From the NCBI GenBank assembly GCA_947625775.1, contig CANQPM010000001.1:1-64000 (forward strand): 64,000 nucleotides of DNA, read 5' to 3'. Numbering within the stretch: the first letter of the stretch is position 1; each line of letters opens with the position of its first letter. Origin of the DNA: an uncultured Lachnospiraceae bacterium (GTDB lineage Bacteria; Bacillota; Clostridia; Lachnospirales; Lachnospiraceae). Below the pieces are notes generated by a model that was not told where the DNA came from, did not search any database, and worked only from the letters and a program-made list of their open reading frames with translations. Shown here one piece after another: positions 35,230 to 43,198 of this stretch. A program made the translations under genes and the position numbers.

Positions 35230-36378
35230 TTACTTTGCGGGCGGCATATGATATCTTTGCTCAAAGTCAGCCTTAATCTGTTCAAGCCTTGCCTGATCCT
35301 CAATGCGCTTCTGGCGCGCATTGTCCTGAATCTGCTTTGTCTCATTTATGCCGTCAACAATAGTTTTCCAAGTAGTTTCAAGCGTCTCGATTTTGATAGA
35401 GCTGCCTGATGCCAGCTGCGTCGTAAGCTTTGACTGCTCCACGGTATTCTGCGCATTTCTTATGAGCATCTCGTTTGTCTTTTCATCAAGCGCGGAAATG
35501 GCGTCTGCCTGTATGCGCTGGCGCTTGAGCAGAATAGCCTGCGCAATGCCCTGCTTAAACACAGGCAGCGTAATGATAAACGCTGAGTTTATCTTTCTGA
35601 CAAGGTTCATATTGCTAAATTCCATTGTCTTTATCATAGGAATGGACTGCATAGCCACGCTCTCAGCCGTGCGCAAATCCTGAGTCCTCTGCTCAAGCAT
35701 CATCAGCGCCTGTCTGAGCGACTGCAGCTCAAACTGGATTGAATTATCGCCCGTTGCCTGCAGGTCGTTCTCGCGCTTTGCTATGTATTCCTCAAGCTCC
35801 CTGCAGCCCTGCTCGCCCGCGAGGATATACTTTACAAGCTGGTGGTAATAATTTACGTTTGCCTCAAACATATCGTTGAGCTTGCGGTTTGACTGCTTTA
35901 TCTCTGATTCATACTGCTTTAGCTGCACGTAAATCTTGTCAACCTCATCACCCATCGTATGATACTTCGCAAGAAGCTTGTCAACCTGCTTGCGCATATT
36001 CCCGAAAAGCTTGTCAAAAAATCCCGGGTTGTCCTTAAGCTCGTCAGGATCAAACTTCTCCATTACCTTCGCAAGAGCATTGAGCATTTCGCTTGAATCG
36101 TCTATCTGCGACATATTCATGCTGTTTAAGATAACGTCTGACGCCTTGGAAATCTCCTCCGCCGCCTCGGCGCCGAAGCTCACGATACTCTCCATATTGT
36201 CAAGCTCAATCGTGCTGACAATGGCGTCAACCTCCGGCGAATTTACAAGCACGGCATTCATCTGCTGCCTGTCCGCCACGATATCATAGCTCTCCACAAC
36301 CTCAATCTCCTGCTTTGGCTGCACGGTCACAGCCGTTGTCTGGTCATTCTGTGATGCCCTGCTAAAATCAAGTCCCAT
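35230..36378 (-). CDS. telA: Toxic anion resistance protein TelA
   Basis: The 382-residue cytoplasmic, largely helical protein belongs to the TelA/YceH family. It has KFDPDELKDNPGFFDKLFG, a long heptad-rich coiled coil (about 130-260) and the conserved C-terminal region FIITLPVFKQGIAQAILLKRQ and TTWKTIVDGINETKQIQDNA. It starts 4 bases after the yceG stop, so the two are translationally linked. In Ter systems TelA accompanies TerD and YceG; it is linked to tellurite and nisin or cell-envelope stress resistance, with mechanism unknown. Confidence 0.93.
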   Translation of the reverse strand: MGLDFSRASQNDQTTAVTVQPKQEIEVVESYDIVADRQQMNAVLVNSPEVDAIVSTIELDNMESIVSFGAEAAEEISKASDVILNSMNMSQIDDSSEMLNALAKVMEKFDPDELKDNPGFFDKLFGNMRKQVDKLLAKYHTMGDEVDKIYVQLKQYESEIKQSNRKLNDMFEANVNYYHQLVKYILAGEQGCRELEEYIAKRENDLQATGDNSIQFELQSLRQALMMLEQRTQDLRTAESVAMQSIPMIKTMEFSNMNLVRKINSAFIITLPVFKQGIAQAILLKRQRIQADAISALDEKTNEMLIRNAQNTVEQSKLTTQLASGSSIKIETLETTWKTIVDGINETKQIQDNARQKRIEDQARLEQIKADFEQRYHMPPAK

Positions 36379-36382
36379 AGTT

Positions 36383-38683
36383 TTAATTTCCTCTCTTAAA
36401 AATTATGTCACGCAGTGAACGGCGTGAGTTAATGTTTACCTTGTCAAAATTAGGAATCGCCAAATCATATATATATTCGCCGATCTGGTGCTCCTCTATT
36501 ATATTTTTCTCAAAATACTTTTCTACACACTGATACCCCGTCGGCACGAAAAAAACTATGTCAAAGCCCACAAGATTTAAGAAAGCCGCCATAATGCTGT
36601 CCTCCAGCGAAAGCATTGCCTCCGAGGTATTTATATATATGAGCTTCGGGTTTGTCTTTGTAAAATCAAACCGCTGTATAAGCCTTAAAATATCCCTGTT
36701 AAGATTAAGCACGGTTGAAATTATCGTATATTGCGTACCGTTTTCATAAGCGCCATCGATTATGTTTGAATCGAGCAGCATCTGCAGCTTGTCAAGGATA
36801 TGCTCCTGCATCTCGTCGCGCAGAAAGCCGTATGCGTAATTTTTATGCGCCTTGATTGCGTTCTTCTGCAGCTTTTTATCCTTGAGAAATGTTGCCGCCG
36901 CCGATTTAAACGGATTTTCGTCCTCGCGCCGTATATAAGGCGCGCCTTTTACGACAAGCGTGTCATTTGTGATAAGCTTCTTTATCTCTATCCAGTATTC
37001 AGGGACTTTGCCGTCCTTCACGCCCGATACCTTTGAAAAAATCACGGGCACGGTCACTATGGAATCCGTTATCGCAAAATTGGGGCGGAAACGTATCTCC
37101 TCCTTCCACAGTATCGCAATTTCCTCATATATAGAGCGAAGCGTCACGCAGACGGCACGCTGGTACTGGTGGTTTCGGTACATGCCCGTGTCCTGGTACA
37201 TCACGCTGTCAAGCTCTCGCTCCGCATGGTATGCCGCCGTGCCCATCTGCATATTCGTGTTTTCGCGCGGGAGCTTATCGACCTTTAGATAGTCCGCAAA
37301 GCGCTGCTCGTACAGATTGTCCGCAGAAAGCCTGCATTTATCATTGATGTCTGGTATCAGTATAAGCACATCGACGGGCAAGAGGCTCAGCATTTTCATA
37401 AAAAGCGCCTCGCTGTCGTTGCGGCAGCCGCCGAGGTAAATAAACACGGCAATCTCGGGCATTTTCCAGCTTTTAAAAAGCCTGCCTTGATAGCGTCTGA
37501 GCCAGCAGAGCAGATGCACCGCCTTGTTGGTGAGCTTGTTTATGGTGTCGTCGGTCTGCTTTATGTCCTCTAGCATAACGTCAATAAACGCCTTTTTCAT
37601 AAGCTTCTGAAGCTCATTGCTTGGAGCGTATATGATGTTTGACGACAGCTCCTCCAACATACGGTTTGTATTGTCGTAATTGTGTCTGCGTATGCCTGCT
37701 ATTTCCTCGTTTGTCGGAGCGGGAATGCCGTACTCGGCAAGCGCAAAGCCTCTGTTTGAGCCTTTTATTTCCATATATAATTTATACAGGTCATTCAGGT
37801 AAGTAATCTTGTCCTCCACGCCCTGTACACGCATAAAGCAGTTGTAAAAAAAGCGCTCGTCAGCGCCTCTTAGCGCGGCAGGCGTAAGTATATCGGCAAA
37901 GCCTTTTCCGCTTATCCATGCATTCGTGCAGTTTACAAATGCGGGCGCGGCGCCGTAGAGCTTTTGAGTGTTGAATCTGTTTTCTATTTCCGCTCTGAGC
38001 CATTTTATGCCAAAATCCCTCGGAAACGCTGTCATATCGGGGAGTTCGAGATTGTCCGAAAATTCAAGCTTTTTGTCCAGCTCGCGGTATGCGCTGTCGC
38101 CGTTGTACTGCAAAAGCACTATGTCGCAGCCTGATTTGGAGAGCACGTTGAGCATTTTAAGCTCATATCCGCTTATGCTGCCTTCGTACAAAATCTTTGG
38201 CAGCATGTTCCCGCCGAGCAGGTTCATGATGCGCTCAAATTTATAGTAGAGCCAGCACATGAATTTGATGTAGGCGTTCTTTAAAATGTTCTCGTTCTTT
38301 CCGTCTTTGCGCATTTGCTCGAGCGTATCGTAAAGCGCTTCGGCAACGTTTGTCCGCTGGTAGTCGTTCATGCGGGGCAGCCATTTTTTCAGGCCGAATG
38401 ATATAAAGCTTACGCTGAGCCTGAAATCTGAGCCCATTATTTCGACGTAGTAGGACAGGTTATTTTCGTCTGGGTTTGCGAGTCTCCCTTCGAGGATTAC
38501 GCCTGTTTTGCGCGCTGACTCATAGTATTTTAGGAGAAATTCTTTGACACTGTCATTATAGCCGTTTATTCTGCAGAAATATACGCCGCCTGCGCTGCGT
38601 TCGTTGTATTTCAGGAAATAATCGTCTAAATTGCTTAGTGTCCTGCGTTCAAACATAATGCTTTGTGTCACCTCGTCTGCCAA
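36383..38683 (-). CDS. yceG: YceG-family protein of the Ter system
   Basis: The 766-residue cytoplasmic protein matches the Ter-linked YceG family (unrelated to the MltG-type YceG). Two similar blocks are visible: residues about 140-215 (FMCWLYYKFERIM, then SGCDIVLLQYNGD) and about 395-450 (HLLCWLRRYQGRL, then LPVDVLILIPDI), suggesting an internal duplication. No catalytic motif is clear to me. It is the first gene of the yceG-telA-terD unit, downstream of a promoter at 38704-38732, and ATG 38683 follows GAGGTGAC. Confidence 0.85.
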   Translation of the reverse strand: MADEVTQSIMFERRTLSNLDDYFLKYNERSAGGVYFCRINGYNDSVKEFLLKYYESARKTGVILEGRLANPDENNLSYYVEIMGSDFRLSVSFISFGLKKWLPRMNDYQRTNVAEALYDTLEQMRKDGKNENILKNAYIKFMCWLYYKFERIMNLLGGNMLPKILYEGSISGYELKMLNVLSKSGCDIVLLQYNGDSAYRELDKKLEFSDNLELPDMTAFPRDFGIKWLRAEIENRFNTQKLYGAAPAFVNCTNAWISGKGFADILTPAALRGADERFFYNCFMRVQGVEDKITYLNDLYKLYMEIKGSNRGFALAEYGIPAPTNEEIAGIRRHNYDNTNRMLEELSSNIIYAPSNELQKLMKKAFIDVMLEDIKQTDDTINKLTNKAVHLLCWLRRYQGRLFKSWKMPEIAVFIYLGGCRNDSEALFMKMLSLLPVDVLILIPDINDKCRLSADNLYEQRFADYLKVDKLPRENTNMQMGTAAYHAERELDSVMYQDTGMYRNHQYQRAVCVTLRSIYEEIAILWKEEIRFRPNFAITDSIVTVPVIFSKVSGVKDGKVPEYWIEIKKLITNDTLVVKGAPYIRREDENPFKSAAATFLKDKKLQKNAIKAHKNYAYGFLRDEMQEHILDKLQMLLDSNIIDGAYENGTQYTIISTVLNLNRDILRLIQRFDFTKTNPKLIYINTSEAMLSLEDSIMAAFLNLVGFDIVFFVPTGYQCVEKYFEKNIIEEHQIGEYIYDLAIPNFDKVNINSRRSLRDIIFKRGN

Positions 38684-38703
38684 AACAATACTTTACTTTT
38701 TTT

Positions 38704-38732
38704 ATAATATCATTTATTGCTGTTCAATTCAA
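38704..38732 (-). promoter_or_regulatory. Promoter of the yceG-telA-terD operon
   Basis: Minus strand: TTGAAT (38732-38727), a 17-bp spacer and TATTAT (38709-38704), leaving a very short leader before ATG 38683. Confidence 0.6.
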
Positions 38733-38784
38733 TAAAAAATGGGGGGTAGAAATGTTAATTTTCTGAAATGTGTGGCGGCAGGCC

Positions 38785-38950
38785 GCCCGAGCAGGGGCAT
38801 ACACCCTATTCAGACGCGCTTGCGCTCAGTGGAAAGCGTAGCGGTACTAAGCTCGGCAGTGCTTTGAAAGGAACCACGCTTTCAAAGCCTGCCTCGCTAA
38901 GGGCCGACGCTTTCCAAAGGTCTTCATAGGGTGTATGCCCCTGCTCGGGC
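38785..38950. repeat. 166-nt foldback element with 25-bp perfect inverted arms
   Basis: The outer arms 38785-38809 and 38926-38950 are perfect 25-base inverted copies (beginning GCCCGAGCAGGGGCATACAC). Inside, further nested arms pair: TGGAAAGCG (38830-38838) with CGCTTTCCA (38908-38916), TAGCG with CGCTA, and GCTTTGAAAG (38861-38870) with CTTTCAAAGC (38879-38888) around an eight-base loop. The whole block therefore folds into one long imperfect hairpin. No ORF of note is inside. It resembles a miniature foldback or intergenic repeat element, or a structured RNA, between the protease stop and the yceG promoter. Confidence 0.85.
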
Positions 38951-39010
38951 TAGTGTATTGGCACCCTCCCAATAATAACGCCTTCGCTGTGATTTAGCTT
39001 CAAAAATAAT

Positions 39011-40573
39011 TTATGTTGTAAAGCCCCTTATAAAGCTGTTGATAAATTCGTAGCCTACGGCGAGGTTTATGTTTTGTCCGTCGTCAAAGCCTGCGGTGCT
39101 TATGCCGATTACTTCGCCGAACATATTTAGGACTGCGCCGCCTGAGCTGCCGTGGGAAATGGGGGCTGTGAACTGTATCATGTCTACGTCATCAATCTTT
39201 CTAAAGCCTGCGATGATTCCGTCTGAAACTGAGTTGAACAGTCCTAATGGGCTTCCGATTGCGACTACCTTCTGACCGCGGACAAGCGGCTTTTCGCCTT
39301 TGTATATTGTAAGCGGCTTGAGAGTGCGCTGTATGCGGATTATTGCGAGGTCTAAAAGCTGGTTGTATTTTATTATTTCGTCGGTTTTGTAGACTGTATC
39401 GTCGTCTTCTATTCTGACAGAATAGCTTAATCCGCTGAATGCCACGTGGCTGTTTGTGAGTATGTAGCCTTTCTGTCCTATCATAATGCCTGAGCCTGTG
39501 CCTGCCACGTTTCCGTTTCTGTCATGCACGGCTATCATTACTACTGACGAGGCAAGGCGCGCAAGCTCCTCAAAATCAAGCTCGCGGTTATGTGTACCGC
39601 TTCTCTGGGTTTGAATGTTATTCTGTACGCCTGTATTATTCACAGTTGAATTTTGCATACTTGTATTTTGTGTGGATGCATTCTGCGTGCCCGTATTCCG
39701 CATTCCTGCGTTTTGTGGATTAGCGTTTTGCGCGGCCACATTTTTCCCGCGAGTCGGGTGTGTCACGTCAACCACTATGCCCCTGCCGCCTTGATTTGGC
39801 GTAACGTCATTTGGCATAATGCCTTGCGTTGCCGCCGAGGCTTGCGTATTCTGACCGCCTTTATATTTATTTTTATCATATCCGCTTATATTTACGTCAT
39901 CAAAAGCGCCTAACTCTATCGTGCCCAGACATGGCAGTCCCGCGCATTTTTTATCTATATCGCGTCTGCTCTGCAAAAGCAGCACATCTATCCCCAGACA
40001 GGTGAGCATATAGCAAAAGTAAAACTCCTGCTCCTTTTGTATATTGTGGAAAACGCATTTCATAGAGCGGTGAATGTCCCACCCGTCAATGAAATCTGCG
40101 CCTACGGCATCAAGCCAGTACAACAGCTTTACCGCAAAGCTTTTCTCCATAGAAGGATTAGCGTTGGGATTATTTTTCCTGTAAATTTCAAGCGTTTCGT
40201 TTAGCGCCTCGCCTGCGGGTTCAGACACATCTGAATGGGGTAAAACCGCCTTTGTTTCAAGGCTTCCCCTGCCGCCCTCTAGCCACCTTTCATAAAAAGC
40301 GCTGCAGCGGGCGATTTCATCTATATCTGAAAGCGCAGGGAGCGAAAGCGCTCTGGCATATACGCCGTGCCCTGCCTCCTCTGTCTTTGTCAAAAGCCTG
40401 TCCATTTCCTCTATATCATTTATATATGAAGAATCGACTCCGCATGCCCTGATAAAATACACGTCCTTGCAGCCGCCGTTTACCCTGCCGCTCACATTGG
40501 CAAAGGCGGCAATTGAGGACAAGCCTACCGCATTGTATCTTCTCTCCAGCCCTTTTCTTCCCCCGCTGTCCAT
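39011..40573 (-). CDS. YceG-like domain fused to a trypsin-like serine protease
   Basis: The 520-residue protein has three parts. Residues about 1-225 resemble part of YceG (VKLLYWLDAVGADFIDG, then LGIDVLLLQSRRDID, parallel to YceG KFMCWLYYKFERIM and CDIVLLQYNGD). Residues about 235-325 are a low-complexity Asn/Gln/Thr linker with repeated TQN units. Residues about 330-520 are a trypsin/HtrA-like protease with the triad His in TNSHVAF, Asp in LLDLAII and Ser in GSSGGAV. No PDZ domain, signal peptide or membrane segment is seen, so it is probably cytoplasmic. It likely cleaves a Ter-island partner or regulator, which is inference. Confidence 0.85.
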   Translation of the reverse strand: MDSGGRKGLERRYNAVGLSSIAAFANVSGRVNGGCKDVYFIRACGVDSSYINDIEEMDRLLTKTEEAGHGVYARALSLPALSDIDEIARCSAFYERWLEGGRGSLETKAVLPHSDVSEPAGEALNETLEIYRKNNPNANPSMEKSFAVKLLYWLDAVGADFIDGWDIHRSMKCVFHNIQKEQEFYFCYMLTCLGIDVLLLQSRRDIDKKCAGLPCLGTIELGAFDDVNISGYDKNKYKGGQNTQASAATQGIMPNDVTPNQGGRGIVVDVTHPTRGKNVAAQNANPQNAGMRNTGTQNASTQNTSMQNSTVNNTGVQNNIQTQRSGTHNRELDFEELARLASSVVMIAVHDRNGNVAGTGSGIMIGQKGYILTNSHVAFSGLSYSVRIEDDDTVYKTDEIIKYNQLLDLAIIRIQRTLKPLTIYKGEKPLVRGQKVVAIGSPLGLFNSVSDGIIAGFRKIDDVDMIQFTAPISHGSSGGAVLNMFGEVIGISTAGFDDGQNINLAVGYEFINSFIRGFTT

Positions 40574-40778
40574 AAATTCATCACCATTCCAATTTACTGT
40601 AAAATACCTGTTATCAATCCCAAACTAAGCAAATCTGCCAGCATACGCCAGTAAAAACTTAGCAAATGTCGTCTATTAGCATAAAATTCAAATCAAACAT
40701 ATCCGCCAGCGCAAGCAATGGCATACGCCCCTTAGGACCTAACATTTTCATAATATCACAAATTTTCCAAACAGGCTA
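40574..40778. other. Divergent intergenic region with short direct repeats
   Basis: AACTAAGCAAATCTGCCAGC (from about 40622) is partly repeated as AACTTAGCAAATGTC (from about 40657), and GCCAGC followed by CATACGCC occurs twice (near 40638 and 40708). A possible minus-strand promoter for the protease gene is TTGATA, 16 bases, TAAATT. No gene is visible. The repeats could be a shared operator for the divergent protease and lyase genes. Confidence 0.3.
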
Positions 40779-40807
40779 TTAATATTTACTAAATGTTATG
40801 ATATAAT
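40779..40807 (+). promoter_or_regulatory. Candidate promoter of the CitE-like lyase gene
   Basis: A perfect TATAAT (40802-40807) is preceded after 17 bp by a weak TTAATA. The leader before ATG 40870 is about 55 bases. Confidence 0.5.
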
Positions 40808-40869
40808 ACAGTTATTGTGCGCAATCTTAACTTTTGACACAAAATCGACCAGCGTAAACGGAGAAAACC

Positions 40870-41829
40870 ATGAAAAATTCTTTAATATATTACAGCGTCG
40901 GGCCTCTGCTGTACTGCCCAGCCAACAATGAAAAAATAGCGTCTTCACTGATTAACCAGAAATTCGGCGACGGATACTCACTCTCAATGTGCCTTGAGGA
41001 CACCATAAACGACAGCTGCGTAGCCGAGGCGGAAAGCCAGCTTGTAAAATCAATCAAAACGCTTTACACGGCGCGTTCTGCCGCACAGTTTTTTATGCCG
41101 AAGCTTTTTATACGCGTCAGAAATCCAGTGCAGATAACCTTCCTTATCGAATGTTTAGGCGAGGCTGCCGAGCTTGTCTGCGGCTTTATCGCGCCAAAAT
41201 TTTCATTGGAAAACGCCGACGAATACCTTGACACAATGCAAAAAATAAACGTCAGGCGCGACAGCGCGATTTACTTTATGCCCATACTGGAAAGCCCCTG
41301 CATTGTCAACCTGTCCCGCCGAGCGGAGGTTTTATATTCCTTAAAGGAAAAGCTTGATGATGCCGCAAAGCTTGTGCTTAACATACGCGTCGGCGGCAAC
41401 GACCTCTGCAATATATTCGGCTTCCGCCGCCACAGCGATGAATCCATACATAAAATCACGCCTATTGCAAATATTTTTTCGGACATCATCACGGTTTTCG
41501 GCACAGACTATGTGGTGTCAGGTCCCGTGTGGGAATATTACAACGGCGAGGGCTGGGAGAGCGGACTTCAAAATGAGCTAAAAGACGACAGGCTCTGCGG
41601 CTTTATCGGCAAGACTGTCATACACCCAAAGCAGATAAGGCTTGTAAATGAAGCCTATAAGGTAACGCAAAAGGATTTTGACGACGCCAAGGCTATTCTT
41701 GGCTGGGACAGCGCCAGCGCATCGCTTGTCGCGGGAAGCGCTGCCAAGGAGCGTATGAATGAATACAAAACTCACTGTAACTGGGCGCAGAAAACTATGA
41801 TGCTGGCGCAAACTTACGGAGTTTCATAG
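40870..41829 (+). CDS. Ter-linked HpcH/HpaI (CitE-like) C-C bond lyase
   Basis: The 319-residue TIM-barrel enzyme resembles the citrate lyase beta/HpcH-HpaI superfamily in its Ter-specific form. Landmarks: LLYCPANNEKIASSL at the N-terminus, the metal-site acidic residue in MCLEDTIND, RVRNPVQ, FMPILESP and GKTVIHPKQIRLVNEAY. In Ter biosynthetic gene sets this lyase works with an ATP-grasp ligase and two phosphoribosyltransferases and is predicted to form or split a C-C bond in the metabolite. GGAG precedes ATG 40870. It is on the opposite strand from the other biosynthetic genes. Confidence 0.88.
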   Translation: MKNSLIYYSVGPLLYCPANNEKIASSLINQKFGDGYSLSMCLEDTINDSCVAEAESQLVKSIKTLYTARSAAQFFMPKLFIRVRNPVQITFLIECLGEAAELVCGFIAPKFSLENADEYLDTMQKINVRRDSAIYFMPILESPCIVNLSRRAEVLYSLKEKLDDAAKLVLNIRVGGNDLCNIFGFRRHSDESIHKITPIANIFSDIITVFGTDYVVSGPVWEYYNGEGWESGLQNELKDDRLCGFIGKTVIHPKQIRLVNEAYKVTQKDFDDAKAILGWDSASASLVAGSAAKERMNEYKTHCNWAQKTMMLAQTYGVS

Positions 41830-41875
41830 ACTATCTTGTGTTTTAACACAAAAAAGAGTATTCTTAATAATAAGC

Positions 41876-41950
41876 GCTGCTTAATTAATTGCAAAACGTT
41901 TTCCATGCTATCCGAATGGAATTTTGCAATTTCTAATTATATTAAGCAGC
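41876..41950. repeat. 75-nt inverted repeat upstream of the DUF3737 gene
   Basis: GCTGCTTAATTAATTGCAAAA...TTTTCCAT pairs with ATGGAATTTTGCAATTTCTAATTATATTAAGCAGC almost throughout, with small bulges, to give an AT-rich hairpin of about 32 bp in two blocks. It lacks a T-run tail on the plus strand, so it may be an attenuator or small mobile repeat more than a simple lyase terminator. Confidence 0.55.
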
Positions 41951-41999
41951 AAAGAACGGTATAAATTTAGACTGTAAAAAACGAAATGGGGGATTTTTT

Positions 42000-42857
42000 A
42001 TGGAAGAAAATAAAACTGTGATAAAACAGGCTTATTATACGGGAGAGCGTCCTCTTTTTGGCACGCATAATTTGTCAATCTACGACACCATTTTTACCGA
42101 CGGCGAATCTCCGCTGAAGGAATGCTCGGATATAGAGCTTTCTGGATGCATGTTTAAGTGGAAATACCCGCTGTGGTACTCCAAAAACATACGCGCCAAA
42201 GAATGTGTCTGGTTTGAAATGGCGCGGGCGGGCGTATGGTACACTGACAATATAGAGGTGGAGGACTGCCAGATTGAGGCGCCCAAAAATTTCCGCCGCT
42301 GCAATGGCATAACGTTCAAAAACGTGTCCTTTCCAAACGCCGCTGAAACCTTATGGAGCTGTCAAAACGTAAATATGGAGCAGGTGGTCGCAAAAGGCGA
42401 CTATTTTGCTATGAACAGCACGGACATGAAGGTAAAGGATTTCACGCTTTACGGCAACTATTCCTTTGACGGCGCAAAGAATGTCGAGATACATAATTCA
42501 AGGCTGCTTTCCAAGGATGCCTTCTGGAACAGCGAAAATGTCACGGTATGCAATTCATTTATATCAGGCGAATACCTTGGCTGGAACGCAAAAAACCTGA
42601 CGCTTATAGACTGCACGATTGAAAGCCTTCAGGGAATGTGCTACATCGACAATCTGGTCATGAAAAACTGCAAGCTGATAAACACCACGCTTGCCTTTGA
42701 ATATTCAACGGTTGAGGCGGACATCACCAGCAAAATTGACAGCGTAATAAACCCAAGCGCAGGCTATATCACTGCGGACAGTATTGACGAGCTTATTATT
42801 GAAAAGGACAAAATAGATCCGTCAAAAACCGTAATCATATGCCGAAATAACTCTTAA
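42000..42857 (+). CDS. DUF3737-family right-handed beta-helix protein
   Basis: The 285-residue protein matches the DUF3737 family: about ten short repeats of a beta-helix rung with alternating Asn, Cys and hydrophobic positions, for example SKNIRAKECVWFE, TDNIEVEDCQIE, CNGITFKNVSF, AKNVEIHNSRLL and AKNLTLIDCTIE. Each rung ends in a surface strand like pectate-lyase folds. No signal peptide is visible. Function is unknown; it may bind carbohydrate. It starts after GGGGGAT and is on the plus strand, after the lyase gene and its inverted repeat. Confidence 0.8.
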   Translation: MEENKTVIKQAYYTGERPLFGTHNLSIYDTIFTDGESPLKECSDIELSGCMFKWKYPLWYSKNIRAKECVWFEMARAGVWYTDNIEVEDCQIEAPKNFRRCNGITFKNVSFPNAAETLWSCQNVNMEQVVAKGDYFAMNSTDMKVKDFTLYGNYSFDGAKNVEIHNSRLLSKDAFWNSENVTVCNSFISGEYLGWNAKNLTLIDCTIESLQGMCYIDNLVMKNCKLINTTLAFEYSTVEADITSKIDSVINPSAGYITADSIDELIIEKDKIDPSKTVIICRNNS

Positions 42858-42911
42858 AATACTTACAAGCTCTGCCCCAAAAGTCAAAGCTCTGCCAAAA
42901 TAAAATAAATA

Positions 42912-42940
42912 TGGCAAACTCTGTCGATTTATGATATACT
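42912..42940 (+). promoter_or_regulatory. Promoter of the type I toxin mRNA
   Basis: TGGCAA (42912-42917), a 17-bp spacer and TATACT (42935-42940). Transcription would start near 42947 and give a leader of about 40 bases before the GTG at 42987. Confidence 0.55.
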
Positions 42941-42951
42941 ATCTAAGTTGC

Positions 42952-42979
42952 CGCCCCTATACAGGCAAAGAAAGGGGTG
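42952..42979 (+). promoter_or_regulatory. 5' stem that hides the toxin ribosome-binding site
   Basis: In the predicted mRNA, CGCCCCT (42952-42958) pairs with AGGGGTG (42973-42979), which includes the Shine-Dalgarno AGGGG. Such a stem is used in Fst-type mRNAs to slow toxin translation. Confidence 0.5.
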
Positions 42980-43010
42980 TTGACTTGTGGAAAATCCATT
43001 CGCCACGTTT
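42978..43010 (+). repeat. Direct repeat copy 1 (overlaps the toxin start)
   Basis: TGTTGACTTGTGG, three diverged bases, ATCCA, four extra bases and CCACGTTT recur at 43158-43186. This copy covers the ribosome-binding and start region of the toxin. Confidence 0.7.
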
Positions 43011-43079
43011 GTTATTTCTGTTGTGGCGGGCGTAGTATGTCACTGCGTCTGCAAATGGCTGGACAGAAATAACAGGTAA
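42987..43079 (+). CDS. Fst-like type I toxin: 30-residue membrane peptide
   Basis: GTG 42987 follows AAAGGGG at good distance and opens 30 codons: MENPF, a hydrophobic stretch (about residues 5-22, ATFVISVVAGVVCHCVC), then KWLDRNNR. One membrane helix and a charged tail match the Fst class of toxic peptides. It is surrounded by the standard elements of such loci: promoter, 5' stem, direct repeats, shared terminator and antisense RNA. Such toxins disrupt the membrane or nucleoid when the antisense RNA is lost. Toxicity here is inferred. Confidence 0.7.
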   Translation: MENPFATFVISVVAGVVCHCVCKWLDRNNR

Positions 43080-43123
43080 CGGCAGCCAGCCTAGGGCATA
43101 AGCCACCCTTCCAAAACGGCATA

Positions 43124-43158
43124 AAAATCCCCAGAGACCAGCCCTCTCTGGGGATTTT
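43124..43158. terminator. Bidirectional terminator shared by toxin mRNA and antitoxin RNA
   Basis: AAAATCCCCAGAGA (43124-43137) and TCTCTGGGGATTTT (43145-43158) are perfect 14-base complements around a seven-base loop and give a T tail on both strands. Confidence 0.85.
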
Positions 43159-43186
43159 GTTGACTTATGGTATATCCACCACGTTT
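43158..43186 (-). repeat. Direct repeat copy 2 (within the antitoxin RNA)
   Basis: This is the partner of 42978-43010, lacking four bases. It has an ATG in place of the toxin GTG, but that frame closes after 12 codons. Read on the minus strand it forms the 5' part of the antisense RNA. Confidence 0.7.
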
Positions 43187-43198
43187 ATACCTAACGGT

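Larger units (their letters stand above)
43120..43192 (-). ncRNA. Putative antitoxin RNA (RNA II) of the type I locus
   Basis: A strong minus-strand promoter at 43199-43227 should start an RNA of about 70 nt near 43192. It runs through direct repeat 2 and ends at the shared terminator at 43124-43158. Being the reverse complement of repeat 2, its 5' part can pair with direct repeat 1 over the toxin start (for example nine and eight base blocks TGTTGACTT and CCACGTTT), and its 3' stem-loop can pair with the toxin mRNA terminator loop. This is the arrangement of RNA II of par/Fst systems. Confidence 0.65.

Noticed and set aside
38785-38950. Treating the foldback as a plain terminator
   Set aside because: The stem is over 80 bases deep with nested arms and has no T-run on either side.
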